Source: Shouchella xiaoxiensis (GTDB lineage: Bacteria; Bacillota; Bacilli; Bacillales; Bacillaceae_D). Taken from it: a DNA stretch of 64,000 nucleotides. The notes under the pieces were generated by a model. That model saw only the letters and a list, made by a program, of their open reading frames with translations. It ran no database searches and was not told the DNA's origin. Where the stretch lies: positions 558,001 through 622,000 of the forward strand of contig NZ_JAFBCV010000001.1 of NCBI RefSeq assembly GCF_016907895.1. Direction: 5' to 3'. The position numbers were made by a program, and so were the translations under genes. The stretch's first letter is position 1, and every line of letters starts with the position of its first letter. Shown here piece after piece: positions 46,588 to 55,576 of the stretch.

Positions 46588-48465
46588 GTGTCTTTATTAA
46601 AAGTTTTAAAAGAACCGTTCCACTATAAGAAAATTGATTGGAGAAACTATCGCTCAACTTCTGTGAAAAGCGATAATAAACCGGTACATCCCCATGCAGC
46701 AAGGGCAGGAAAAGCGCAGAAAGCAAGAGATTGGAAAGAGGCGACCCGTCGTATTTTGGCTTATTTAGGTAGACGGAAACCAGTACTTGCATTTGTTATG
46801 GTACTGGTTGTCGCAAGCTCACTGTTAACATTGGTTGGTCCGTTTTTAATTGGCTATAGCATTGATAATTATTTACTCACCATGCAATTTGATGGGCTAG
46901 GAAGCGTCTTGCTCTTGTTGCTAGCCTCCTATATTGCGCTCTCACTCGCTACTTTTTTTCAGAACTTTATTATGGTTCGAGTAGCACAAGCGACCGTTTT
47001 TGAGATTCGAAGTGATTTATTTTCGCAAATTCAGCGGTTGCCGATTGGTTTTTTCGATAAACGTCAGCACGGAGATATTATGAGTCGAGTCACCAATGAT
47101 ATTGAGAATATCTCTGCTACATTAAACTCCTCTATCGTTCAAATTCTATCTAGCTTAGTGACGTTTGTTGGCATTCTAGCGGTGATGCTCTACCTTTCAC
47201 CTGTTTTGACAGGGATAACGATGCTTGTTATTCCACTTATGTTTTACGGGCTAAGATGGATTACCCGTCGAACGCAGGTGTTTTTTAAAGAGCAGCAGCG
47301 CACGTTGGGACGGTTAAACGGCTATTCTGAGGAAACGATAGCTGGTCAGCAGATGGTAAAGACGTTTTCACGAGAGGAACCGGTCATTGAAGGGTTTAAT
47401 GAGAGAAATGAAGCACTCCGGGAAGCGGGCTTTTGGGCGCAAACCTACTCAGGTTTTATTCCGAAAGTGATGAACGTTTTAAATAACTTAAGTTTTGCTG
47501 TCATTGCCTTTGTTGGGGGAGTATTCGCGATTAATCAAACGGCAGGGATTACGGTTGGGATGATTGTCATCTTCGTTGAATACTCAAGACAGTTTACGCG
47601 TCCGCTTAATGATTTAGCCAATCAATTTAATACGCTATTATCGGCGTTGGCTGGCGCAGAGCGTGTATTTGACATTATGGATGAACATCCAGAGGAAGAT
47701 GGGGTTAACGCGCTCCCAGTTAAAAGCTTAGAAGGCCATGTTGCATTTAAGCGTGTTGGATTTTCTTACGGAGAAACACCTACGTTACAGAACGTTTCGT
47801 TTGAGGCAAAACCAGGGGAGACGGTTGCGTTTGTAGGACCTACTGGAGCAGGGAAAACAACAATTATTAATTTGTTGACAGGGTTTTACCCACTGAATAG
47901 CGGTGTTATTGAAGTAGATGGATACGATATCACGATTTTAAAGAAAGAAGAGTTGCGCCAACAGCTCGGAGTTGTTTTGCAAGATTCTTTTCTTTTTCAA
48001 GGAACGATTATGGAAAATATTCGCTATGGGCGGTTAAATGCGACAAATGATGAAGTGATTGAAGCGGCAAAGTTGGCAAATGCGCATGGTTTTATTTCCT
48101 ATTTGCCTAAAGGTTATAAAACAAGCTTAACGCAAGACGGAGGAGGCATTAGCCAAGGGCAGAAACAGTTAATCTCCATCGCGAGAGCAATCCTGGCGGA
48201 TCCTGCAATTTTAATTCTTGATGAAGCAACTTCAAGTATTGATACGGTTACAGAAATGAAAATTCAAGAGGCGTTAAAACGCTTGATGGCAGGGCGCACC
48301 AGCTTTGTTATTGCACACCGCCTTAACACCATTGAAGCGGCAGATAAAATCATTGTTTTACAAGAAGGAACGATTACAGAAAAAGGATCACATGAAGAGT
48401 TGATGAATGAACGGGGATTCTATTACGAATTACAAACTTCGAAGAATATGGATACAATTTTATAA
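46588..48465 (+). CDS. ABC exporter half-transporter with intact ATP site, YfiC-like
   Basis: The 625-residue protein has a basic cytoplasmic N-terminus (about 70 residues), six membrane helices and an ABC domain with Walker A GPTGAGKTT, Walker B ILILDEATSSIDT (catalytic Glu present) and switch His in IAHRLNT. Its own signature is altered (ISQGQKQLISIARA, normally LSGGQ). This mirrors the partner: together they form one canonical and one degenerate site. GTG 46588 starts two bases after the partner stop. Drug or lipid export is inferred. Confidence 0.87.
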   Translation: MSLLKVLKEPFHYKKIDWRNYRSTSVKSDNKPVHPHAARAGKAQKARDWKEATRRILAYLGRRKPVLAFVMVLVVASSLLTLVGPFLIGYSIDNYLLTMQFDGLGSVLLLLLASYIALSLATFFQNFIMVRVAQATVFEIRSDLFSQIQRLPIGFFDKRQHGDIMSRVTNDIENISATLNSSIVQILSSLVTFVGILAVMLYLSPVLTGITMLVIPLMFYGLRWITRRTQVFFKEQQRTLGRLNGYSEETIAGQQMVKTFSREEPVIEGFNERNEALREAGFWAQTYSGFIPKVMNVLNNLSFAVIAFVGGVFAINQTAGITVGMIVIFVEYSRQFTRPLNDLANQFNTLLSALAGAERVFDIMDEHPEEDGVNALPVKSLEGHVAFKRVGFSYGETPTLQNVSFEAKPGETVAFVGPTGAGKTTIINLLTGFYPLNSGVIEVDGYDITILKKEELRQQLGVVLQDSFLFQGTIMENIRYGRLNATNDEVIEAAKLANAHGFISYLPKGYKTSLTQDGGGISQGQKQLISIARAILADPAILILDEATSSIDTVTEMKIQEALKRLMAGRTSFVIAHRLNTIEAADKIIVLQEGTITEKGSHEELMNERGFYYELQTSKNMDTIL

Positions 48466-48527
48466 GTGTGAATAGAGGATTGTTGCAAATAATGTCGAAG
48501 TGATATGCAAATCAAGCGAGGGGGGAT

Positions 48528-49775
48528 ATGATTTGCATGGTTATTGAACGGCTAATTATTAATGTATTTGTCATTTTAATCCCTGTGCTTATTTACAGTC
48601 TAAAGGCAGAAGGTAGTTGGAAGATTCAGCGCTCGCTCACAATGTTTTTTTTCATGAGCGGCGCTGTTGTTCTCTGCATGATTTTTTCTGTTGAGATTGA
48701 GAGTGTTCAATGGGATTTACGCTATGTGCCGATTTTACTTGCCTTTCTTTATGGAGGGAAACGAGCAGGTTGGGGTGTAGTTGGATTTGCTGTATTAATG
48801 AGAGTGATGCTAGGTGGCGATCTATTCATTACGGGAATTCTTCTCATTGTCGTGACGGCTATCCTGTTTCACTTTGTCTCACATCGGTTTTCGTCAATGC
48901 CACCTAAATGGCCGCGCGTATGGTTTGTTATGGTTGTTGCTCTTATTCCTTCATTAATTCAAACAGTTGTTACCGTTTTTCTTTTACAATCCGGCGTAAC
49001 AGCTGGTGAAGAGCCTCTTTGGTCAACAGGCTTGGAGTATGTGCTTTTCTTATCAGGGGCATCGTTTTTAATCACTCATTTATTTGAGACATTATTAGAG
49101 AGAGAACGTATAATTGCTGAACTGGTGGCAGCTGAAAAAGACCATACGATGGGAGAACTTGCCGCATCGATTGCCCATGAAGTGCGTAATCCACTAACTG
49201 TTGTTAAAGGATTTATTCAATTACTTGCAGAAGACAAATCGCAAGCAGAATATCATAAACTCATATTAAGTGAGCTTGACCGTGCGGAATCAATTATTTA
49301 TGAATATCTAAATGCATCCAAGCCTCAGGAGAATTCGGTAATTTCTTTGGACAATTGTGTAGAACAAGTTGTTTCCTTGCTTGCACCATATGCTGAGAAA
49401 AACGGGGTTTTGCTTGATTCATCAATTAAGCCTTCGATTCAAATTAATAGCAATGAAAACAAGCTGAAGCAAGCTTTAATTAATTTCGTAAAGAATGCAA
49501 TTGAGGCTACACCTGATCAAGGGTCCGTTACTGTTCTTTTAAAAGCGACAAAAGACAAAACGATTATAGAAATTAAAGATACTGGTTCTGGTATGACAAA
49601 AGAACAGTTGAAGCAACTGGGAACTGCTTATTTTACTACAAAAGAATCTGGAACAGGAATTGGAACAATGGTTTCGATTCGAATGATTGAAATGATGGAT
49701 GGAACGGTAACGTACAAAAGTGCAATAACAAAAGGAACAAAAGTTGAAGTTGTCTTACCAAGAGTCAAATCATAA
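48528..49775 (+). CDS. Orphan sensor histidine kinase with 5TMR-LYT-like membrane domain
   Basis: The 415-residue kinase has about six membrane segments in residues 1-190. The block LLAFLYGGKRAGWGVVGFAV is typical of the 5TMR-LYT sensing domain. HisKA has His217 in SIAHEVRNPLTVVKGFIQLL, and the HATPase has NFVKNAIEAT, DTGSGM and GTGIGT. This layout resembles KinB of the sporulation phosphorelay. No response regulator is adjacent. ATG 48528 follows GAGG within CGAGGGGGG. Confidence 0.87.
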   Translation: MICMVIERLIINVFVILIPVLIYSLKAEGSWKIQRSLTMFFFMSGAVVLCMIFSVEIESVQWDLRYVPILLAFLYGGKRAGWGVVGFAVLMRVMLGGDLFITGILLIVVTAILFHFVSHRFSSMPPKWPRVWFVMVVALIPSLIQTVVTVFLLQSGVTAGEEPLWSTGLEYVLFLSGASFLITHLFETLLERERIIAELVAAEKDHTMGELAASIAHEVRNPLTVVKGFIQLLAEDKSQAEYHKLILSELDRAESIIYEYLNASKPQENSVISLDNCVEQVVSLLAPYAEKNGVLLDSSIKPSIQINSNENKLKQALINFVKNAIEATPDQGSVTVLLKATKDKTIIEIKDTGSGMTKEQLKQLGTAYFTTKESGTGIGTMVSIRMIEMMDGTVTYKSAITKGTKVEVVLPRVKS

Positions 49776-49841
49776 AGAGAGTATGGTAGATTGGAGAATG
49801 AAAATAGAGAGTCATCGTGTTTAAAAAGGAGAGAAACCATC

Positions 49842-50722
49842 TTGACAGCAAGTGCCACTCTTTCAATTGATCAAGGAACAACAAGTACGCGGTACATTAT
49901 ATTTAATCAAAAAGGAGAATGGAGATACACTGAAATTAGAAAAAAATTCCCTGAACTTGATGAATAGTAAGTGGCATACAAAATTAGTTTATGTATCTGG
50001 GGTGTTTATAGAAATAGATAGTAGTCTAAAAGCATGTGGAATGACAAATCACCTGTAAACAACGGTTATCTGGGAGGAAGAAACCGGGAAGCCGATTAAT
50101 AAAGGGCTAGTTTGGCAATCAAGGCAATCGCAATATAGTTTGTAGTGCATGAAAACAGAGAGTTATGAAGAAATGGTTCGCTTAAAATCTATCCTTATTT
50201 TGTGAGAACAACATGTAAAGGTGTATGAAAGTAGAGCCGGGAGAACGGTTCTTTGTACCAATTGATTTATAGTTAATCTGAATATAAAGTGGCTACAACA
50301 TGGATGTAACTGATTATTTCACTGCTAAACGAACGCTCCTCTTTAATATACATACACTTGAGTGGGAGAATGAACTACTCAATCTCTTAGGTGTGTCAAA
50401 ATCGATGATGTTAGGTCGTCGTCTGAAGAGGATGCACAGACGGTGGGTTATCATGTCATTGGTGAAAACAAATCAATTACAGAAATTGTGGGAGATCAAA
50501 TCGCAGTCTTTTTTGGACAAGCATGTTTTGATCAAGGAATGAGTAAAAACACATGTGGTACCGGTTGGCAGGGCAGGAAGCCATCGCTGCTTATTTAACG
50601 GGATTAGCAGTTGGTGTATACGAGCGTAAAGCAGAAATTGCTGAGAATTAAAAAGTGGAGACGAATTCGTTGAGATGAGAAGCGCTTTACAACGGGTGCA
50701 AAAAGTAGTGCAGGCAACGTGA
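49842..50722 (+). pseudogene. glpK: Glycerol kinase remnant with stops, frameshifts and a large deletion
   Basis: A TTG at 49842 after AAGGAGAG opens SIDQGTTSTRYIIFNQKGE, the glycerol kinase N-terminus, and stops after about 40 codons. Later fragments in shifting frames match the enzyme in order: ACGMTN then TTVIWEEETGKPINKG and [28 protein letters not shown] and [52 protein letters not shown]. About 190 codons between GTG and AAYLTG are missing. Intact glpD and glpP follow. Glycerol entry through this locus is lost unless another glpK exists. Confidence 0.9.
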
Positions 50723-50724
50723 TA

Positions 50725-50756
50725 GAGACAGAGATGGCTGGCCATCTCTGTCTCTT
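50725..50756. terminator. Bidirectional terminator between glpK remnant and yueD
   Basis: AGAGACAGAGATGG and its perfect complement CCATCTCTGTCTCT surround a CTGG loop (14 base pairs). Confidence 0.85.
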
Positions 50757-50757
50757 G

Positions 50758-51507
50758 TTAGTTTGTAAAATCGTTTACGGAAACAATTTGTCCGTCTGGA
50801 AAATTAGAGGTTGTTAAACAGTTCATTAAAGCTGTTGCAACGGCTTTTGTAGTTTGTAGCTGACCTTCGCGGTGAAAGGCTTGGAAACGTTCGACTTCAG
50901 GAAAAGCAAGCTTATCAAGTTGACGGATGCTCTCTTGCATAGCTGTGTCCATAATACCTGGGTTAAAGCCACAAACTTGGAAGGGGAATTCTTGCTGCTT
51001 TTGTTCTTTTGCTAATGCTTGAACAAGCCGGTTCAAACCGGCCTTTGTGCTTGAATAACAAGCCCAGCCTGGTAGTGCGTTTGTCGCCGCACCTGATGTA
51101 ACAAACGTCATTTTCTTATTATTGATTGCAAGAGACTGTGTGACGTTTAGGAATGCATTTGCGAGCAAGAGTGGGGCTGTAAGATTGACTTGAATATGTG
51201 CTGCAATTGCTTCTTCAACAAGCGTACCGATTGCTCCGACAGGATCTAAAATTGCCGCGTTATAGACAAAATGAATTTCTGATGTTTTTTCAAAAGATAA
51301 ATTTTTTAATGCGTTTCTAAAAGAGGAAGCAGCTGAAAGAGAATTGCTCGCGTCAAATTCTACATAAGTAAAGGTAGGTTGTGAAAGAATCGCTTCCTCT
51401 GGCTTTGTGCGTGAGAAACCAGTAACCGTATAGTTTTGCTCTAGTAACTGGCTTGTTAAAGTAGCCCCAAGTCCTTTAGAAGCTCCAATGATAATGGCAA
51501 TTTTCAT
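50758..51507 (-). CDS. yueD: SDR-family reductase, (S)-benzoin forming benzil reductase-like
   Basis: The 249-residue short-chain dehydrogenase has the NADP-binding motif GASKGLG (residues 8-14) and NAA near 83. The catalytic Ser138, Tyr151 and Lys155 (YSSTK) are present. The overall pattern, with MKIAIIIGASKGLGATL at the start and PGIMDTAMQESIR near the end, fits YueD, which reduces benzil to (S)-benzoin in vitro; the natural substrate is unknown. I chose ATG 51507, ten bases after AAAGGAG; the longer frame to 51558 adds an unrelated basic tail. Confidence 0.85.
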   Translation of the reverse strand: MKIAIIIGASKGLGATLTSQLLEQNYTVTGFSRTKPEEAILSQPTFTYVEFDASNSLSAASSFRNALKNLSFEKTSEIHFVYNAAILDPVGAIGTLVEEAIAAHIQVNLTAPLLLANAFLNVTQSLAINNKKMTFVTSGAATNALPGWACYSSTKAGLNRLVQALAKEQKQQEFPFQVCGFNPGIMDTAMQESIRQLDKLAFPEVERFQAFHREGQLQTTKAVATALMNCLTTSNFPDGQIVSVNDFTN

Positions 51508-51610
51508 ACGAACCAAACTCCTTTTTCTATAGTGTACTACACGATTCAATTGAAGCAAGGACCTTGTTTTGAAATTAGACTCATGTGGAATAGTAGTAAA
51601 GACAAAAAGG

Positions 51611-51639
51611 TTTACGAAACGAAAAAACCGCGCTATACT
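51611..51639 (+). promoter_or_regulatory. SigmaA promoter of glpD
   Basis: TTTACG and TATACT are separated by exactly 17 bases, about 125 bases upstream of the glpD start. This leaves room for a regulated leader. Confidence 0.7.
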
Positions 51640-51674
51640 TGAACTAAGTTAATGGAACGACCTGAGATTATGAG

Positions 51675-51730
51675 AGGTCACAGCTTTCACAAGGCGCTTT
51701 TTGTCTAGCCTGTTTAGCTGTGGCCTTTTT
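51675..51730 (+). promoter_or_regulatory. GlpP-type antiterminator leader of glpD
   Basis: AGGTCACAGCT and AGCTGTGGCCT form an 11-base-pair stem with one wobble and a loop of about 30 bases, followed by five T. The position between promoter and glpD, plus a glpP gene downstream, fits the known mechanism in which GlpP with glycerol-3-phosphate prevents termination in the leader. Confidence 0.75.
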
Positions 51731-51762
51731 GTGTTCATTTATAAAAAATTGGAGGAATTAGG

Positions 51763-53421
51763 ATGACTTTTTCAGCGAAATCTAGAATGAAATCATTAGA
51801 GCAAATGAAAAACGAAGAACTGGATTTGCTTATTATTGGTGGCGGCATAACTGGAGTCGGTACAGCGTTAGATGCGGCGACAAGAGGAATGAAGGTCGGC
51901 TTAATTGACATGCAGGACTTTGCAGCAGGTACATCAAGCCGCTCAACAAAACTTATTCACGGCGGTCTGCGTTATTTAAAACAATTTGAAATAAAACTTG
52001 TTGCTGAAGTAGGAACAGAGCGTGCCATTGTCTATGAGAATGCACCACATGTAACAACGCCGCTACGGATGATGTTGCCTTTTTATAAAGGCGGTACGTT
52101 TAATTCACTGACAACTTCAATTGGACTGAGTGTTTATGACAGACTGGCCGGAGTCAAAAAAGCAGAGCGACGTACGATGATGAAGGCTAGCAAAGCGATC
52201 GAACAGGAACCGATTCTTGCGAAAGAGGGGCTTAAAGGAGCCGGTATGTATGTAGAATATCGAACGGACGACGCGCGGTTAACGATTGAGGTTGCTAAAA
52301 CGGCGGCAGAAAAAGGCGCGCATTTGGCTAACTACGTGAAAGCAGAGTCTTTCGTTTACGATGATAAAAAAGTAAAAGGTGTCGTTGCACGTGACTTAAG
52401 AACGGGCGAAGGTTTAGTCATACACGCTAAAAAGATCGTGAATGCAACAGGTCCTTGGGTTGATACATTACGCGAACAAGATCGTTCCCGTGAAGGAAAG
52501 ACCATCCATTTAACAAAGGGTGTTCACGTTGTACTCTCGAAAAAAAGGCTACCACTTAATCAAGCGCTATACTTTGATACCCCTTTTCAAGATGGACGGA
52601 TGATGTTTGCGATTCCTCGAGACGAAAAAGTCTATATCGGGACAACGGATACTAATTACAAAGGGGATATGAAGGAACCTGGCGTTACGAAAGAAGATGT
52701 TACCTATATTCTTGATGCCACAAATGGCTTGTTCCCTGGTTATGAATTAACAGAAGCTGACGTTGAATCGAGCTGGTCGGGTTTGCGTCCACTGATTCAT
52801 GAAGAGGGGAAAGATCCATCTGATATATCAAGAAAGGATGAGATCTTTGTGTCGGAAAGTGGGCTAATGACGATTGCTGGAGGGAAGTTAACGGGTTATC
52901 GTAAAATGGCCGATAGCATCGTCACGCAAGTAGCTAAGTTTTTAGAAGAAAATGGTGGCCGTGCCTACGGACCTTGCCAAACAAAACACCTCGTTTTATC
53001 CGGCGGTGATATCGGTGGATCTGATCAATTTGATTTATTTCAAGCATCTCATATTGAAGCGGGTAAGCAGTTAGGCTTAGATGAAACGACAGCAACGGCG
53101 TTGGTTAATCGCTATGGGTCTAACGTGACGCAAGTGTATGCTTATCTAGAAGATGAGCGAGCAGAGGAATTCGGGTTACCTAAAGCCTTGTGGGCATCGT
53201 TGCGATATGCGATGACGTACGAGATGGCACTGACTCCTGTTGATTTTCTGATGCGTAGATCTTCGGCGCTGTTATTTGATATTGAGACGGCAACAACGTA
53301 TAAAGAAAAGATTACGGAAGCAATGGCAACAGTATTAAACTGGTCCGATCAAGAAAAACACAATCACCTGGTTGAACTAGAAGCACAGTGGCGCCTCGTA
53401 ACGCTGGCAGATGTTCTGTAA
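51763..53421 (+). CDS. glpD: Aerobic glycerol-3-phosphate dehydrogenase
   Basis: The 552-residue flavoenzyme oxidises glycerol-3-phosphate to dihydroxyacetone phosphate and passes electrons to quinone at the membrane. It has the FAD motif IIGGGITGVGTALDAATRG near residues 25-43, the GlpD block GTSSRSTKLIHGGLRYL, and later WSGLRPL and GKLTGYR. The C-terminal helical cap is present. ATG 51763 follows TTGGAGGAA. It is preceded by an antiterminator leader, and its stop overlaps the glpP start. Confidence 0.96.
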   Translation: MTFSAKSRMKSLEQMKNEELDLLIIGGGITGVGTALDAATRGMKVGLIDMQDFAAGTSSRSTKLIHGGLRYLKQFEIKLVAEVGTERAIVYENAPHVTTPLRMMLPFYKGGTFNSLTTSIGLSVYDRLAGVKKAERRTMMKASKAIEQEPILAKEGLKGAGMYVEYRTDDARLTIEVAKTAAEKGAHLANYVKAESFVYDDKKVKGVVARDLRTGEGLVIHAKKIVNATGPWVDTLREQDRSREGKTIHLTKGVHVVLSKKRLPLNQALYFDTPFQDGRMMFAIPRDEKVYIGTTDTNYKGDMKEPGVTKEDVTYILDATNGLFPGYELTEADVESSWSGLRPLIHEEGKDPSDISRKDEIFVSESGLMTIAGGKLTGYRKMADSIVTQVAKFLEENGGRAYGPCQTKHLVLSGGDIGGSDQFDLFQASHIEAGKQLGLDETTATALVNRYGSNVTQVYAYLEDERAEEFGLPKALWASLRYAMTYEMALTPVDFLMRRSSALLFDIETATTYKEKITEAMATVLNWSDQEKHNHLVELEAQWRLVTLADVL

Positions 53422-53966
53422 TGGCATTTAATGGTCAAAAAATCTTACCTGCAATAAAATCAATGAAGGATTTTGAAAAGATTGTTGAGGGTGAGCATAC
53501 CTTTATTGTCATTCTTGACATGCATCTTTCTAAGTTGGCATCACTAAAAAAACTTGCTCGTGAAGCAGGCAAGAAATTAATTATCCATGCTGATTTGATT
53601 CAAGGATTAAAAAGTGACCGCGCAGCTGCTGAGTTTTTATGCCAAGTGATTAAACCAGCTGGACTAATTTCAACAAGAGCAGAAGTGTTGCGTGTGGCAA
53701 AGAAAAATAATGTTTTAGCGATTCAACGAGTGTTTTTACTTGATACGCTGGCTATTGAAACGAGCTTTCAACAAGCAAAAACCATTAAGCCTGATATTAT
53801 TGAGATGCTTCCTGGAATATTGCCGCAGTGGATTGAACGAGTTCAAAAAGAAACAGGAATTGATGTAGTAGCTGGTGGATTAATTGAATCTGAAGAAGAT
53901 GTTCAGCGAGCCATTCAGGCCGGAGCGAGTGCTGTGACGTCCTCGAATCAACATTTATGGCAATAG
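53421..53966 (+). CDS. glpP: Glycerol-3-phosphate-responsive antiterminator
   Basis: The 181-residue protein matches GlpP through its length: ILPAIKSMKDFEK, IVILDMHLSKL, HADLIQGLKSD, IKPAGLISTRAEVL, IQRVFLLDTLA, PDIIEMLPGI and VVAGGLIESEEDV. This is a TIM-barrel-like regulator that binds glycerol-3-phosphate and the leader RNA. The ATG overlaps the glpD stop (TAATG), so translation is coupled. In B. subtilis glpP lies ahead of glpFK; here it follows glpD. Confidence 0.95.
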   Translation: MAFNGQKILPAIKSMKDFEKIVEGEHTFIVILDMHLSKLASLKKLAREAGKKLIIHADLIQGLKSDRAAAEFLCQVIKPAGLISTRAEVLRVAKKNNVLAIQRVFLLDTLAIETSFQQAKTIKPDIIEMLPGILPQWIERVQKETGIDVVAGGLIESEEDVQRAIQAGASAVTSSNQHLWQ

Positions 53967-53972
53967 AACAAG

Positions 53973-54019
53973 CGTCTTTTTACGGTTATGGGACACACTA
54001 CTGTGAAAAGGCGTTTTTC
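53973..54019 (+). terminator. Probable terminator after glpP
   Basis: GCGTCTTTT pairs with AAAAGGCGT through two wobbles around a 24-base loop, followed by T residues. Confidence 0.5.
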
Positions 54020-54042
54020 TTTTATGAAAAAAAGGTATAGTC

Positions 54043-54051
54043 TGCTATACT
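54043..54051 (+). promoter_or_regulatory. Extended -10 promoter of the AGCS gene
   Basis: TGCTATACT (TG, one base, then TATACT) lies 39 bases before the start codon. The -35 region is weak, as is common with extended -10 promoters. Confidence 0.55.
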
Positions 54052-54089
54052 ATACGTTTGGTGAAAACGAGAAAAATTGGAGGAATTGT

Positions 54090-55478
54090 ATGGAAGTTTT
54101 TCATGGAATGATTAATAGCATTAATAACGTCACGTCTTACATACTTGTAGCGCTTTTAATTGGTATAGGTTTGTACTTAACGTTTCGCTCTAGGTTTGTC
54201 CAAGTAAGAATGTTTCCTGAAATGTTTAAAGCAATTACGGAAAAGAAAACCAAAAAAGGAGAAGTATCTGCCTTTCAAGCGTTTTCGATTAGCGCAGCGT
54301 CCCGTGTTGGGGCAGCTAATATTTCGGGAGTAGCAATTGCCATTACCACAGGTGGCCCAGGCGCAATTTTTTGGATGTGGGTCATCGCCGCAATTGGTAT
54401 GGCGACTGGTTTTATTGAAAGCATGCTAGCTCAGGTTTATAAAGTGCGAAAGAATGGACAGTTTCGTGGCGGTCCTGCTTATTACATAGAGCAAGCGCTT
54501 GGACAGCGGTGGCTTGGAATCGTGTTTGCGGTTTTAATTGCCATTACGTTCGGTCTTGTTTTTAACTCACTTCAGGCAAATACAATTGCAGGAGCTATGG
54601 AAAATGCATTTGAGTTCAATCCATTAATAGTCGGAATTGTTATTGCGCTTGCTTCAGGCATTGTAATCTTCGGAGGAATTCGCTCAATATCTTTGTTCTC
54701 TGGAATTGTCGTACCGGTTATGGCTGTCTTGTATTTAGCTGTAGTTGGTTACGTTGTTGTAGTCAATATTGAGGCGGTTCCAGCAGTGTTTTCACTTATT
54801 GTTGGGAATGCATTTGGCTTTCAGGAAGCAACTGTAGGAATTTTTGTTGGTCTATTAATTGGTGCCCAGCGCGGATTGTTTTCAAATGAAGCTGGGATGG
54901 GTAGCGTACCAAACGCTGCAGCTACAGCAGATGTGTCACACCCTGTAAAGCAGGGGCTTGTCCAATCACTTGGTGTCTTTTTTGATACGATGATTATTTG
55001 TTCAGCAACAGCTTTTGTTATTTTATTAACGGATGTTTATACAACATTTGATGAAGATTTAGGTGGCGTACAGCTAACGCAAGACTCACTAAGCATCTTA
55101 GTTGGGGATTGGGCTGTGCCGTTTATTGCAATTGCCATTTTCTTCTTCGCTTTCAGTTCAATCATAGGAAATTACTATTATGGTGAAACAAACTTTGCTT
55201 TTATTAAAGAAGGAACGATCTGGTTACAGTTCTATCGTTTTGCGGTAATGGCGATGGTTGTGTTTGGTTCAATGGCTGCAATTGAACTAGTTTGGGATAT
55301 GGCTGATGTGTTTATGGCGTTCACGGCGATCATTAACTTAATAGTTATCCTATTAATTGGAAAAATTTCTTTTGCAGTGATTAACGATTATACTACGCAA
55401 CGAAAGCAAGGAAAGGATCCTGTCTTTAAAAGTAAAAACATACCGGGTTTGAAAAAAACGGACACATGGGATGATTAA
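54090..55478 (+). CDS. AGCS-family sodium:amino-acid carrier
   Basis: The 462-residue membrane protein has about eleven segments and the AGCS signatures: RVGAANISGVAIAITTGGPGAIFWMWV (core GAANISGVAIAI), RGGPAYYIEQALG, LLIGAQRGLFSNEAGMGSVPNAAAT and FAFSSIIGNYYYGE. It imports alanine or glycine with Na+. I chose ATG 54090, nine bases after TTGGAGGAA; the longer frame from 53988 crosses the promoter and adds a non-family tail. It has its own promoter after glpP. Confidence 0.93.
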   Translation: MEVFHGMINSINNVTSYILVALLIGIGLYLTFRSRFVQVRMFPEMFKAITEKKTKKGEVSAFQAFSISAASRVGAANISGVAIAITTGGPGAIFWMWVIAAIGMATGFIESMLAQVYKVRKNGQFRGGPAYYIEQALGQRWLGIVFAVLIAITFGLVFNSLQANTIAGAMENAFEFNPLIVGIVIALASGIVIFGGIRSISLFSGIVVPVMAVLYLAVVGYVVVVNIEAVPAVFSLIVGNAFGFQEATVGIFVGLLIGAQRGLFSNEAGMGSVPNAAATADVSHPVKQGLVQSLGVFFDTMIICSATAFVILLTDVYTTFDEDLGGVQLTQDSLSILVGDWAVPFIAIAIFFFAFSSIIGNYYYGETNFAFIKEGTIWLQFYRFAVMAMVVFGSMAAIELVWDMADVFMAFTAIINLIVILLIGKISFAVINDYTTQRKQGKDPVFKSKNIPGLKKTDTWDD

Positions 55479-55576
55479 GACAGAACAAGCTCTTCATTAT
55501 GAGGGGCTTGTTTTTTTTGGTTTATTTTCACGACTTGTCTCATACCTTTAAAGAGAGAGAAAAGGAGAGATGAGCA

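Noticed and set aside
53988-54089. 34-residue N-terminal extension of the AGCS carrier
   Set aside because: It overlaps the probable promoter and terminator, and the downstream ATG has an ideal ribosome site.
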